Positions 25,601 through 36,415 of a stretch of DNA of 64,000 nt are shown one piece after another. How positions within the stretch are numbered: the first letter of the stretch is position 1; every line of letters starts with the position of its first letter. The translations under genes were made by a program, and so were the position numbers. The notes beneath the pieces are model-generated. The model did not search any database. It was not told the origin of the DNA and saw nothing but the letters and a program-made list of their open reading frames with translations. This stretch comes from Drosophila miranda (taxonomy: Eukaryota > Arthropoda > Insecta > Diptera > Drosophilidae): NCBI RefSeq assembly GCF_003369915.1, contig NC_046677.1:9920001-9984000 (forward strand), read 5' to 3'.

Positions 25601-26678
25601 CAGCTCCTCCAAACTATAAATACTCTTTCTCGTTGCGCTCTCTGCGATATGTCATGTGTCATGTCACCGCCCAGTACCGTATATTCCTTTGTCCATCGTT
25701 CGTTTTACACACTCTTTGTTACACTCTTTGTGTCCTTTATCGTCTTTCTTTTGTGTTTTTCTGTCTGCGAACTGTGTCAAGTCCATACATATGTGCGCCG
25801 CTCTGCCGCTGCTGCTTAGCATTGACATCCGCAAACCATGTCCCATGTCCTCATGTCCGTGTCTACTTTGTCTCAGTTGAAACTGTCTTTAACTGTTTTA
25901 AACGCTTACTTCTAGCCAAAGATAGATCTTCCTTTCAGCCACTATAAAGTTCTATAAATAAAATGTCTGCTTTATGCTTCCCAGACGATGATACACGAGG
26001 GAGGACTGGTGCCAAAGACCCTCTACAAGGCGAATTCCCTGGAGGATCATGATGATGATGTAACCATTGTCTCGCCTGGCGCTGCCACTGCCAGTGCCGA
26101 GGCTTCATTGGCTCCAGTGGCTCTGGCACCTATGAAGCGCCTGTCGGCCAACCATCAGCATGACCATCAGAATCTGTACAAGAGTGTAGACCTGAAGCCC
26201 GGATTTAGCCACGAGCTGCTCATCCGCAACGAGGATCCCAAGAGTGTGCTGACATGGGACTTTGATGTGATGCGCAACGACTTGCACTTTACACTGTATC
26301 GCGTGACCCAGGAGCTGCCAGAGAAGAATGGTATAAAAACCCCATACCCCTTTCCATTTGAAGGAGTTTTCATTGTTATTTTTTCTGCCTCCCTCAGATG
26401 ATGCTGTTTCCTACTTTGATCTGCAGGACTTTGTTGAGGGCACCAACTACTTCCGGGAGGAGCCCACCCTCATCTGTCGGCACAAGGAGAGTGTGCAGGG
26501 CTCGCATGTGATGCACCACAACGACAGCTATCTGATGCACTGGTTCAGTCCGTCGGGGGCTCAGCTAAACCTCTTCTATGAGGTCCTTAGCTCAGTCAAC
26601 TACAAGGGCTCGATGACCAGCCTGCAGTCGGCCTTCTCCTCCAACTCGTCGGCGGCCAGCTCGGTGCAGAGTCGATGA
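19635..26678 (+). CDS. retm: retm (real-time), PRELI/CRAL-TRIO/GOLD protein of the SEC14L1 type
   Basis: Six coding exons: 19635–19697, 23918–24847, 24905–25163, 25230–25348, 25985–26330 and 26398–26678. The total is 1,998 nt, 665 aa, close to the fly protein. The start MVQKFQSPVRVYKYPFELV is the standard PRELI/MSF1 beginning. Domains: PRELI/MSF1 about 1–175; CRAL-TRIO N-terminal helices about 215–275; CRAL-TRIO lipid-binding pocket about 285–455; GOLD about 520–650 (LTWDFDV, then HWFSPSG). SEC14L1-type proteins bind and move phospholipids or other hydrophobic ligands and associate with Golgi or mitochondrial membranes; the exact ligand here is unknown. All introns are GT-AG and phase-consistent. 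The first intron is 4.2 kb and holds a possible internal promoter. An open, coding-like extension follows the TGA (separate entry). Confidence 0.93.
19698..23917 (+). other. retm intron 1 (4.2 kb)
   Basis: No coding exon is seen. It contains a (TATC)n run near 21190–21213, an AGATGGCGC CTCF-like site at 20972–20980, a candidate TATA promoter near 22120, a pyrimidine-rich repeat (CTCCCCACTC type) at 22190–22260, and a G run at about 23717–23732 that may be an assembly trouble spot. Confidence 0.6.
22090..22160 (+). promoter_or_regulatory. Possible internal TATA promoter in retm intron 1
   Basis: CTATATATAGGAG near 22120 is a good TATA box, preceded by a CACATGTG E-box near 22093 and a GAAGTTTC (heat-shock-element half-site pair) near 22049. 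GC-rich and then pyrimidine-rich sequence follows, typical of a 5' UTR. No initiator match is seen at the expected distance, so this is tentative. It could drive an alternative retm transcript starting with exon 2, where the first in-frame Met is residue 33. Confidence 0.3.
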
Positions 26679-26828
26679 TATGAGACGAATGGTGAGGGTG
26701 GAAGGGGTGCTGCTGCTGCTGCACGACCGTCACCGCTCGAGGAGCCCCTGGAGGCGGCGGACCTGCTGTCAGGGACGTTAATGGAGAAGAGCCTCAATCT
26801 GTACGACACGCCGGATATATTCTTTTAA
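26676..26828 (+). CDS. retm: Candidate stop-readthrough extension of retm (49 codons)
   Basis: After the retm TGA (26676–26678) the same frame stays open for 49 codons to TAA at 26826–26828. The last 31 codons use G/C-ending codons typical of coding DNA and encode a peptide of acidic and hydrophobic residues that ends LYDTPDIFF. The stop context is CGA TGA TAT. Many Drosophila genes make C-terminally extended proteins by TGA readthrough, and this has the expected form: open frame, coding bias, then AT-rich 3' UTR directly after the second stop. Alternatives are a recent stop mutation or sequencing error, or splicing around the TGA; I see no good splice pair. Confidence 0.5.
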
Positions 26829-29173
26829 GCGGACACCACACCACAGCTGCAATCTCTTCTATAGTTTAGTTCTAGTTTAATCTTTAGTTAATTTAGCAAA
26901 ATGTTTAGTTTCGGTTCTTAAATTATATTTATATCTTAAAGTATATTATTATACAACATTTTAGCAACGTTTCTTTCTGCACCGCAAACGATTCTGTATA
27001 TCTACGAATATAATCACACGAATATCTCAATACTTGATTAGTGTAAGCCAAAAACAAAAACAAAAGTAAAGCTGAAGAAATTATGTGACTCTCATACGTA
27101 CGGTTGTAACCCGAGGATGGAAATTTTAATATATCACACACGACGCAACATTCATTTCGCAAAAACCAATTTGTCAATTAGTATATATTTTAGCAAGTAT
27201 ATATATTATATTTAGCAGCTTAAACGCAAATTAAACTTAGAAATTACGTAAATATTTTGGTAGGAACAGCAGCTGCAGCTGTAGCTGCATTTTTTAATGC
27301 TTTTTATATCAAATGCAAATGCAAGCGGAAGAGAAATTATGAGATTTACAAGTAAACAAAAATCTATTTAATCAATGACTAACGACTACGTGTTACCTAA
27401 ATAGTTTAATTCTTCAAAATCGTACCGTTTAGAGGATTTCAAAAATGATTTTAAAAAGCATACACACAGAACTTGAGTACAACAATACAATACAATACAA
27501 TATATACATACAATTTTAATTTGTGCTCCAAATTAGCTGCAAACGAAATCGATATTTATGACTTAAGAAACATGATAATCACTAAATAGAGAAATATAAA
27601 TTTATTGAACAAAAACGCCAAGAAACGCAAGACCGATAGACCGCGCATTGCATGTTAACTAAGTGTAAGTCGTAATAGTAATAATAAATATGGCATCATC
27701 AATAAAAACCGATTAGATCAATTAAAAATGCATTTGTCAAAGTGCTGTCCTGTCATTTGTCTGTGACGCAAATACTGGGAAAACAAACAGGTGGAACGGA
27801 TTGTCATACGAATTCCTAGTTCTAAATTTAGTAATTATACTAAGTGCCCAATTTGGCACAGAGCCTCTTCTTAACTTGACGGATCCGCAGCTATTGGAAT
27901 ACTGCAAAATAAAATAGTTTCAGGAAATGCAATCTAAAAGACCTCAGATTTATTAAAGATACCACAAGGAAAGCTTACAAATTGGAGCTTAATTAAATCG
28001 CAATAAAAGTCGCTATATGAAATATCTGTCATAGAAATAAATGGTCGAAGCTCCAGTTTTCATTAGAAAAATACTTTCTTTGGTTAATATTATTTAAAAA
28101 TAGCACCTTCCCAATTATTATTTAATTCCTCTACGCTTACAGTCTGCAATTGTCCAAGTTCAACGCCAATCATTTACCTGCAGTAAAAACCTATATATTT
28201 TACAGTCTAAGATAGTCAAAAGAAACTTCACAAGTGTTTGATTAAACATACACTATCTCTACGTAATCGCACCCTGCTTTTCTTTTCAAACCAAATTTGA
28301 ATACGCGCCAATGTCTGTAGCTGTAATGCAACACTGAAACAACAAATATCGAAATCTTCTCTTCCTTCTATTCGCTCAGAAAACCATTTTAATTTATGAT
28401 TTTGTAAAAATAAACTAAAAACCAGCTGCCGTTCCTTGCCGAACAAACAAGTTCGCAACAATGTGATATGGCATTTGGGCTTTTACCATGTTTTGGGCTC
28501 TCTTATCTTATCCAAGGCGGATGCCCACCTTGAAGAGGCAATTCATAGCCGGCGCGGCCGACTGGCCATGAATAGCGGATAAGCTTGGTAAATCTTATCG
28601 CTGACCACTTTCCTCGACCTTTTTCCAATAATAGTTCGGCATTTGTTAACTTTCAAAACAGTTCGAGCAGAGCCGTGACCGTTAGCACATCCCACAACAG
28701 ACGGAGCAAAAGAAAGAGATAGCGATAGACATGGTTGCAATCAAGTGAGTACCTCGCAATTTCAACAATTGCAGCGCCGAAGACAGTTTTAAAATCTTTT
28801 TTTGACACAATAAAATTAAAGGAAGCATTTAAAACTAGTCAATCTTGTAGAAAATTGAATCATCGATAAGATAAAATTGTGTGTTTAAGGTTGAGGGTTC
28901 TAGCTAACTAGTAATATTCAACGGAATAGAAAAATCGAGGAATATGATTTCCGAACATGGACAAAGAGGAATTAACCCATTGCCGACCAGTTGATATTAA
29001 AATAAATTCCACCAAAATTATGAAACTTGAAGAATATTAGCGCAGTTCACGTGAAAGATGTCGTGGTCTTTTTATTTTTAAGTAAAGACAGATCTACCTG
29101 AAGTATTTAAAAACAGAACTAATTTCCGCGGCTTCAGTCAAGTTACTGTTACAGTTACAGTACTATTTCCACA
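26829..29173. other. Intergenic region between retm and the acyl-CoA oxidase
   Basis: The retm 3' UTR is AT-rich, with AATAAATATGGC and CAATAAAAACC near 27683–27705 as likely polyadenylation signals. A (CAATA)n run lies near 27481–27500. From 28500 the sequence becomes more mixed and promoter-like, with AAGAGATAGCGATAG near 28711. A possible upstream exon of the oxidase starts at 28731. No separate gene is supported. Confidence 0.55.
28731..28744 (+). CDS. Possible alternative first coding exon of the acyl-CoA oxidase
   Basis: ATGGTTGCAATCAA is followed by a strong donor GTGAGTAC at 28745. Splicing to the acceptor TTACAG ending at 29160 adds 13 nt before the ATG at 29174 and keeps the frame, giving an N-terminal MVAINTIST extension. 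Frame agreement has a one-in-three chance of being accidental, so transcript evidence is required. Confidence 0.3.
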
Positions 29174-31894
29174 ATGGCCAGCACAGAAGACGGGCATTCC
29201 GCCGTCAATCAAATAAATGAGATTTTAACTTCATTATCGGATTATTACAGCGAAGCGGATAATGGCCAGCAGGTGGGGAACATCTTCGACGACAAGAAGA
29301 TCTTTCCGGAGTTCCGCAGCGGACCCTTGGACGTCTACAGACAGAAGGCCAGCTTCTGCTACAAGAGGATGAACGTGCTCCTGGAGGGCGAAGAGCACAT
29401 TCGATTGAAGGTAATCACCGACATTAATTACATTTTAATTGCCATGCCCAGCTTAGCCTAGCATTAAATGTGGAGCAATCGCTTCTGTGGTGCGGGTACA
29501 AAGTACAATGTCTCTTTTTGTGCTGTTGCCTTCCTGTCTTGGGTGTTATCTGAACGAAAAAGTGCACTTAACCCGCCACCTAATCTTAGCGAAGCCTTCT
29601 TATCTGGGTCGTTGACTAATCGAACTTACATCCCACCTTCGACACAGCACAAGGTATGGCAATGGATGGAGCAGCACCCGGACTATCAAAGGGAGCCGGA
29701 GGTGGCCACACTAGAGCGTACTCGGGAGTTGGCTAATAAGCGGCAGCATTTGCTCTGGGAGCAGCATTTCTTTGGTGTGAATGAGGTAAGAACACGTCAT
29801 AGATAATCATAGCAAATTCCATTCGAAATAATTGTATCTCTCTCCCTTTCTAGTATTTGGGAACACCTCATCTTCTGTTGGCCTTTGGTCAGGCCATCTT
29901 CAGCTATGACTTCAGCAGCTCCGTGAAGTTTGGGCTCTCCAATGGCATGTTCCCCAGCACCCTGGTGTCCAATGGGTCGGGACGTTTGGGCAAATACATT
30001 GCGAAGATCTCCGATAATCGGATTTTGGGCGCATACGCCCTCACAGAGTTCTCGCACGGCACCAATGCTTTGGGCATGCGCACCCGTGCCACTTATGACC
30101 TGAAGACCAAGGAGTTCATCATTCACACACCTGATTTCGAGGCATCCAAGTGCTGGGTGGGTAATCTCGGCAAGACCTGCACCCATGCCATAGTCTATGC
30201 GCAGCTGTTTGTGCCCGACGACAAGCATCAGGGCTTGCAGGCCTTCCTGGTGCCCATTCGTGATGAGCGCACGCTGTTGCCCTTCCCGGGCGTCACAGTG
30301 GGAGACATGGGCGAGAAGATCGGCCTGAATGGCATTGACAACGGGTAGGTTTCGTCTGCTCCGGCATCTATCATCCGATTCTAATCCAATCCTTTTGTAG
30401 CTTTGTGAGCTTCAATCAGTATCGCATTCCCAAGGCGAACCTCTTGTCCAAGGCGGGCGATATTGATGCCCAGGGCAACTACAACAGTCCCATCAAGGAT
30501 GAGCGCAAGCGCCTGGGTGCCTCGCTGGGCGCCCTCTCCCAGGGACGAGTCAACATCACAGCCATCACGTATGTGGCTTTGAGCAAGGCCGTCTCCATAG
30601 CCACCCGCTATGGGGCAAGCCGCAGGCAGTTCGGACCCAACAACAGTCAGACGGAGTGGCCCGTGATTGAGTACCAGTCGCAGCAGTACCGTCTCATTCC
30701 CCACTTGGCCACCACAATCGCGTTGCGTGTGGCTACGCTGTGGATTGGCAAGGAGAACGTGGACATGACCATGAAGGGCTTCACTGGCGAGGATACCTCG
30801 AAGGCGGGCATGGAAATCCATGCCATTTCGTCGGCCCTCAAGCCAGTGGCCACTTGGGCTGCCCGCGATGGCATCCAGGAGTGTCGCGAAGCCTGCGGCG
30901 GACATGGCTACCTTAAGGCTGCTGGTCTGGGTGATCTGAGGAATGACAATGATGCCAATTGCACATACGAGGGCGAGAACAACACGCTCATTCAGCAGGC
31001 CTCCAACTGGTTGATCAGTCTGCGTCGCGGGAATGCCGATTTCAAAGCTGTGTCTCCGCTAGAAACGGTGTCCTTCCTGAGCGACATTAACAGCATTCTG
31101 CAGACCAAGGCCGAGGAGCGCACGCCAGCCCAGGCATTGGACGCAAACAGTGAGTGAACGACTGCTTAAAATCTTATATTTTCATGGATTAATCTTTGTC
31201 CGTTTTAAGATCTCCTGAAGGCTCTTAACTGGCTCACCGCCTGGCAGCTGGAAACCACTGTCAAGCGTGCCGAGCAACTGCAGCGCGAGGGCAAGGACGC
31301 CTTCGAGACTCGCAACAACATCCAGGTCTTTGCCGCCCAGAAGCTCTCCATAATCTATGGCGAGGTGAGTCTCTAGGAGTCTGAACTTTGGAATGAGCAT
31401 CATCTGACCTGCCTTGTAACCCATTTCAGCGCACCATCTACTATGTGTTCTACAAGTTTGTGAACAGTCTGCCCGCATCTGCCGAAAAGCAGGTGCTGCA
31501 GCAGCTGCTCTCATTCTATGGCGCCCATTTGGTCACCAAGTACTCGGCCATATTCTATCAGGGCGGCTATTTCCGCGATAGCCCGCACATTGAGCTCTAC
31601 CAGCAGGGTATTCTTCAGCTACTGCCAATCTTGAAGGATGAGGCTATCGCCCTGATCGATGCCATTGCACCCACAGACTTTATTCTCAATTCGCCGCTGG
31701 GCATGAGTGATGGCAATGTAAGTTTTATGACTCCTTATACTGCCATGTCTGCCATTGCTAATGTGTTCTTTCTATCCTTTCAGGTCTATCAGCATCTGCA
31801 GAAGACAATTGTGTCCACTCCTGGTGTCTTTGAACGTCCCGAATGGTGGCGCGATGTCACCTACAAGGATTATCTGAAGCGCGCCAAGTTGTAA
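29174..31894 (+). CDS. CG9527: Peroxisomal acyl-CoA oxidase
   Basis: Seven exons: 29174–29410, 29648–29785, 29854–30344, 30401–31149, 31210–31364, 31430–31717 and 31784–31894. Together they give 722 aa in one frame. It catalyses the first step of peroxisomal beta-oxidation: FAD-dependent desaturation of acyl-CoA to trans-2-enoyl-CoA, making H2O2. The N-terminal helical domain covers about 30–150. The FAD-binding middle domain contains [10 protein letters not shown]. The C-terminal oxidase region contains CGGHGYL and then TYEGENNTL, whose Glu is the family's catalytic base. The last three residues, AKL, are a PTS1 peroxisomal import signal. The start chosen is the ATG before ASTEDGHSA; an upstream in-frame exon is possible (28731). 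The symbol is from memory of the fly gene next to retm (CG9528). Length fits the family. Confidence 0.92.
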
Positions 31895-32779
31895 GGGGTC
31901 TGGCTCCCCCTCTCTCCACTTAAATCCATTTTTACATTCACAAATGTGCAATAATAAGTTACTTTAGTTCGATGCTGATTTGTTGATCGCTAAGCGATGT
32001 TAATTACATTTTAAAATACGTTCCAGAATTATAGGAAATACATTATGACACAAAAAAGATCAAATTTATACCAGTTTTGGGTTTAATCAATATCAAAACT
32101 TAACAATTTAGAGGTTTTTCCACTCGAAAAGTTTTGATTTATGGCCAGAGGTCACATCTTAACAAAGAGAACCTGAAGGCAGCATACAAAAATCGTGTAC
32201 TATTGAAATGTATGTGAATTTAAATTGTTATGCATCTTACTATTATATCTCTGGTTTTATCCTCTCATAATTAGTTTTATTACATAAAAATCCGCCCACA
32301 AATGACATATTTAATGCCTTTCAGCGATTCAGCCTCTAGATTTTGGGGGGACTACCAATCCACAGCTCAAAAACTATTCCCAAGAGCACTCTTATCTGCA
32401 AGATCTCTCAATTGGAACACAGAAAACATAACCCTTAAAGAAAAACTACAGTATAAAATCAGTTTCTTAGGATATGTCATATTTACACGTTGTCCAGGAA
32501 CCACACGCGATTCCCCTGAACTTGGAATAAACGCCACAATTCTTTGGGTTTATACAAATACAAATTGCTACCTAGTTTATATAGAGCACTAGTGATTGAT
32601 TTTGTTTGTGCATAATCTGTCGCAGCAGATTGTTGTTTTTTGGTTAGTTCTTTAAGATTAAATACGATCACAGTCTGACAAAAACGGCATTTAGAGCGGA
32701 TTATTTGCTAATTAAAAATATACAGAAATATAAATAGCTGAAGAAATTGGCTAAGAAATTGGTGGGGTGTCAGGGGGTG
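31895..32779. other. Convergent intergenic region between the oxidase and Fic
   Basis: AT-rich 3' UTR and spacer. The oxidase probably polyadenylates soon after 31950 (GCAATAATAAG). A frame at 32302–32592 is open but lacks codon bias. No gene or RNA is seen. Confidence 0.55.
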
Positions 32780-34420
32780 TCAGGGCTGGAAGCCGGAGCC
32801 GGAGAACTCGTAAAACTCCGGTATTGATGCGCTTTGAGCGGAGATGTGTGGAGACCTCATCTGTGCCAGCTGCTCGCCCGCCTCACTCTCCGTTTGGATA
32901 AGCATGGGTATCTGTTGGGGCAGGTCGCTGGTGGCCCACAAATACAGGTCCAGCGTCTTTTCCGTGCAGTCCGCAATGAAACGCACAAAGGGGCGTATGT
33001 CTCCCTCATTTGCCAGCTTCAAGAAGTGGTAGTACTTGCTGCGCTGCTGTTTGGGAATGATTACGGGCGGATAGCCAGCCCTCATCAGCAGCGTGTTCAT
33101 CAGGAGACGCGAAGTGCGTCCATTGCCATCGATAAAGGGGTGTATGTGCACCAACTTGTAGTGGGCATAGGCAGCATAGCTATGAATAAAACGAACTTTT
33201 GAGTACTTCCGTAAGTTTGGAGGTTTCTGCACTCACTTTACAGGATGCAGGGAGCTGCTGTGATCCGAATTCAGCCACCGCTCGAAGCGCTGCATTAGCA
33301 GGGCCAGATCCCCAGGGCCGGGCGGCACATGGCCACCCACATAGACCTGATTCCGTCTGAATTCTCCGCCCTCAATGGGATCCACATGTCCCAAAACGCG
33401 GCGATGCAGCTCCAGGATGTCCTTGATGGTTATTTCCAATCTTTGAAAGATGATTTCCATTAGGAAATGGTTAAATATTATGCATTTACGGTCTTACTTT
33501 TGCACGAGGCTCGCATTAATATACTTCATGGCCAGATCCATGCCCAGGATTTCGTTGTGCTCATCGATGGACTTGCCGTCGACGGCCATGCGAGTCTCCA
33601 GAATGGATCGCGTCTGGGCCAGTGTCATGGTGTTGCCCTCAATGCCCACCGAATGGTAGATGTGCTGGAAGTAGGCCTCCTTCTTGGCGCGACGCAGAGC
33701 AGAGCTGGACTCGTGTATAGCGGACAGCGCATCTCTCTTAGAGTCCAGGGATTGCAAACGCCGCTCATCGAGTGTTTGCACCACTTCTGCCGTGCGCTGG
33801 CGATTGGCCAGAGCCTCCGAGTTGCTCGGACAAAGGGTTAAGGCTTGAAAGTAGTACTGATCCGCCAGCACGATGTTGCGTTGGTTGTGCTCCAAGAACT
33901 CCCCATAGCGCAGTAGCACCTCTGGATGCTTGGGCGCCAGGGCCAGGGCATGCTCGAACAATCGCGAGGCCTTGTCATCCTTTCCCGACAGGTGCATATC
34001 CTGGGCCAGGCGCAATGCCCCCAAAGCCTCTTTTATGTTGGTCTGCTCCGCCTCCGAATAGCTGGCCCCAACGCTGTCGCTAATGCTCTTGTCGTAGAAC
34101 TCCTTGAAGGCGTTCAACTCCTCCACCGAGTACACAGCGAACTCTTCCCTCGTCTGCAGATAGTGGGCATTGGGTAGATGATGCAATTGTCGCAGCCGCC
34201 AGCTGCTGGGTGATGTCAGTGCGTGAAAGGAAAAAGCAGCAAAGCTCCCCGCAATGAAGAACAAAGCAAAACGATAGATTTGAACGCTTTTTGATGTTTT
34301 GGAATGTTGGAGCTGCTGCTGCTGCTGTTGTTGTTCCTTGACCTTCTCAGAGGGTGGACAGGTGGTGGCTTCCGCTTCCGCGTTCACTTTCTCGGTGGCA
34401 TGAAGGATGGTCATGGCCAT
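32780..34420 (-). CDS. Fic: Fic, ER adenylyltransferase (FICD orthologue)
   Basis: Three coding exons: 34420–33498, 33440–33237 and 33179–32780, giving 508 aa. Fic AMPylates and de-AMPylates the ER chaperone BiP, tuning it to unfolded-protein load; in flies it is also needed for vision. Features in order: short N-terminal cytosolic tail with a poly-Gln run (about 30–36); one transmembrane anchor about 48–68 ([15 protein letters not shown]); two TPR repeats about 130–205; the inhibitory helix motif SVGIEGN, whose Glu blocks ATP binding in the resting state; and the catalytic loop [12 protein letters not shown] with the active-site His. The third-exon acceptor was chosen so that LHPV joins [11 protein letters not shown], matching the family. 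All key residues are intact. It faces the Tig promoter head to head across 1.85 kb. Confidence 0.94.
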
Positions 34421-36238
34421 GGTTCGTTCTCGCCTATGACAGTTTATGCTTTACACGAATTTTGGCTACGTTGCACAGCAGGTACATTTTCAACTATTTC
34501 TCACTAATTCTGAGGCGTGTTTTACTCTATTATTTCCACAACTTTTGGCGAAAACCAAACACCACGTATTTTGTGTTTCTTCTTCTTTTTGTCTCTATCG
34601 TTATTTTATTTTACTTTTCCTATATTCTGTTTGGTGTTCCTGACTAGTAAGGACATTTAGCACTGAACAAATAATTTTAGCAGAAAACGAATCAATTTTC
34701 TACTAGACTGGCTAATTTTTAAACACTCACTTTATTTCCAATTATTTTTAAAATTGGTTTAAACAAAATAGGTCTAGATTTCTACGTGATATCTACATGT
34801 GCTACATGGGTTTATTAGCACAATAAGGTGAGTTCATCAAGCGATATTTCTAGCAATATTTTTTCAGCGGTAGTCGATATATATCGAATAATTTGCAAGG
34901 TGTTCGACCTAGAAAGGGGTGGACATTCAAAATCTTTGCGGTCTTTGATTAAGCGTTTTACAGCACCAACTCCAATAGATGGCGCTAGTACATCTTGTTT
35001 TGAATTTGAATTTGAACTTGAAAAAATTCTCATTTGCCTAAAAACCGGATATTGGCTAATTATTATTTTTGCGTTATATTTTGTTGTTTACATTTTTCCT
35101 AAGAACTCCCTGAGTGTCTGCTCTCAGCTGATGAGTAACACTCGTAATTTACTGAATTTAAATAATTGTTTGTTGTTTTCATTTTATTTTTAAATCTTCT
35201 GATTTTAGAAGAACGCATTGTGACATGGTGTCACAAGCAATATCTCACACAGCTTTTCGTCGAGCCAAACATAATGTGGTCGGTCGGTCAATGATTTTTT
35301 TGGCCAAAGAGCACTTGAAATTCTGTGGTACATGGGGTGCTTTGGGGGATTCCTAGTAAAGAAAACAAAAAGAAACGAAAGAAAATAAAAAAAAAATGCT
35401 ACGACCTGTTGATGTTTTGTGAACTCTGAGAAGAGGGAAAGAAGTCGCTCTATTTGCTATCTTTTATAATCATGCAATCAAGATGATTTTTGGCACGCAA
35501 TTCCATGAAATATAAACCCCAAATCATACACCACAATGGTCTCCAAATATTGTATAATCATCTTGTGGTTGAATGCTAATTAGTTCAATTCTAAGTGACA
35601 GCCAGGATGCTGATGCTGATGCTGAAAAACCTGCTCCGGTTTAACCCCATGCGGTTTCTCTCATTTTCGTCTTATCAAATTCAATTGAAATGTCAGGTGG
35701 CCGGCCTCCAAGGTCACTTTTTAATTTGCATATTTCTTGTCTAATTGTTTTGAATCACTCACAGACCTCAGAGACAGACACCCAAACACTCGTTAAACAC
35801 ACACCCACGCAAACCCCCCAATCTGTCATGTAGTACAGCCTTCCATGAGAATCACAACTGCAGTGCCTGTAGCTCTCATGAGATCACGCATATATTCATT
35901 ACTTTCAGTCGTATATTGATCTATTGCCCGTTCGGAGTGCAAACAAAATTAAACCAGCGAGCCACCGGCTTGTGATTCATTTAGTGGAATATGAGGTCAT
36001 TAAGATCTAATGCGATTCGATGCCATTCATAAACCGGACCGGCTTTCCGTTTGGGCCATGACGTAGCAAATGGATGTTTTTTTTCTTTTCTTTCTGATAA
36101 ACATTTTTCGGTTTTTATTTAGGAAATTCCCAAAAAAGAGAACCAAAGTGATAAGCGAATCTCTCCAAGATTCTCTAGTGCTCTGCGTTCGAGATCTCCC
36201 TCTCTCTCTGTCATTCTCTATCTCTGAGAGATTTTTCC
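34421..36238. other. Fic–Tig intergenic region
   Basis: Contains the Fic 5' region, copy C of the dispersed repeat (34621–34778), an AGATGGCGC CTCF-like site at 34977–34985, TCGATATATATCGA near 34874, and AT-rich DNA. A frame open at 34828–35193 starts at GTG and has no coding bias. Upstream of Tig, 36190–36230 is CT/GA-rich (GAGA-type). Confidence 0.55.
34621..34778 (+). repeat. Unnamed dispersed repeat, copy C
   Basis: Third member of the repeat seen at 11366 and 12723, 22 kb away and in the same orientation. Shared blocks include ATATTCTGTTTGG, ATTTAGCACTG, ATAATTTTAGC, AATCAATTTTCTAC, GACTGGCTA and TTTAAACAAAATAGGTC. Presence at a distant site shows that the pair flanking the DINE-1 is not merely a local duplication. 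Confidence 0.55.
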
Positions 36239-36304
36239 AATAAAAGATTCAATGCTTGCCGCTCGGCTGTCAGTTGCGGCAGCGCCACGAGGCGCAACGG
36301 TTGT
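36239..36304 (+). promoter_or_regulatory. Tig core promoter: TATA, Inr, MTE and DPE
   Basis: AATAAAAG at 36239 (7 of 8 to TATAAAAG) lies 33 bp before the A of TCAGTT (A at 36272), a perfect TCAKTY initiator. Counting from that A, positions +28 to +33 read GGTTGT, a perfect RGWYVT downstream promoter element. Positions +21 to +29 read GCGCAACGG, matching the last nine positions of the MTE consensus. The upstream exon then runs to a GTGAGT donor at 36416, with the acceptor CTCCTAG ending at 37133. Confidence 0.65.
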
Positions 36305-36415
36305 TCCTATTTCGAAAAAAAACGACGCAAAACATAACGGTAAAGCTATATAGTGTGAGTGAAAGTACAGTGAAGTGTCCTGTGAAACGAAATCTAAGAT
36401 ATATTCAAGGGAAAA
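36272..36415 (+). other. Tig: Tig 5' untranslated exon
   Basis: From the predicted start site to AAAA|GTGAGTAG. It is non-coding. The following intron (36416–37133, 718 bp) ends in TTGTTCTCCTAG just ten bases before the Tig ATG at 37144. Confidence 0.5.

Noticed and set aside
32302..32592. 96-codon plus-strand frame after the oxidase
   Set aside because: AT-rich, no bias, lies in 3' flanking DNA.
34828..35193. 121-codon plus-strand frame with one membrane-like stretch
   Set aside because: Starts at GTG, has AT-ending codons throughout and contains repeat-like sequence.
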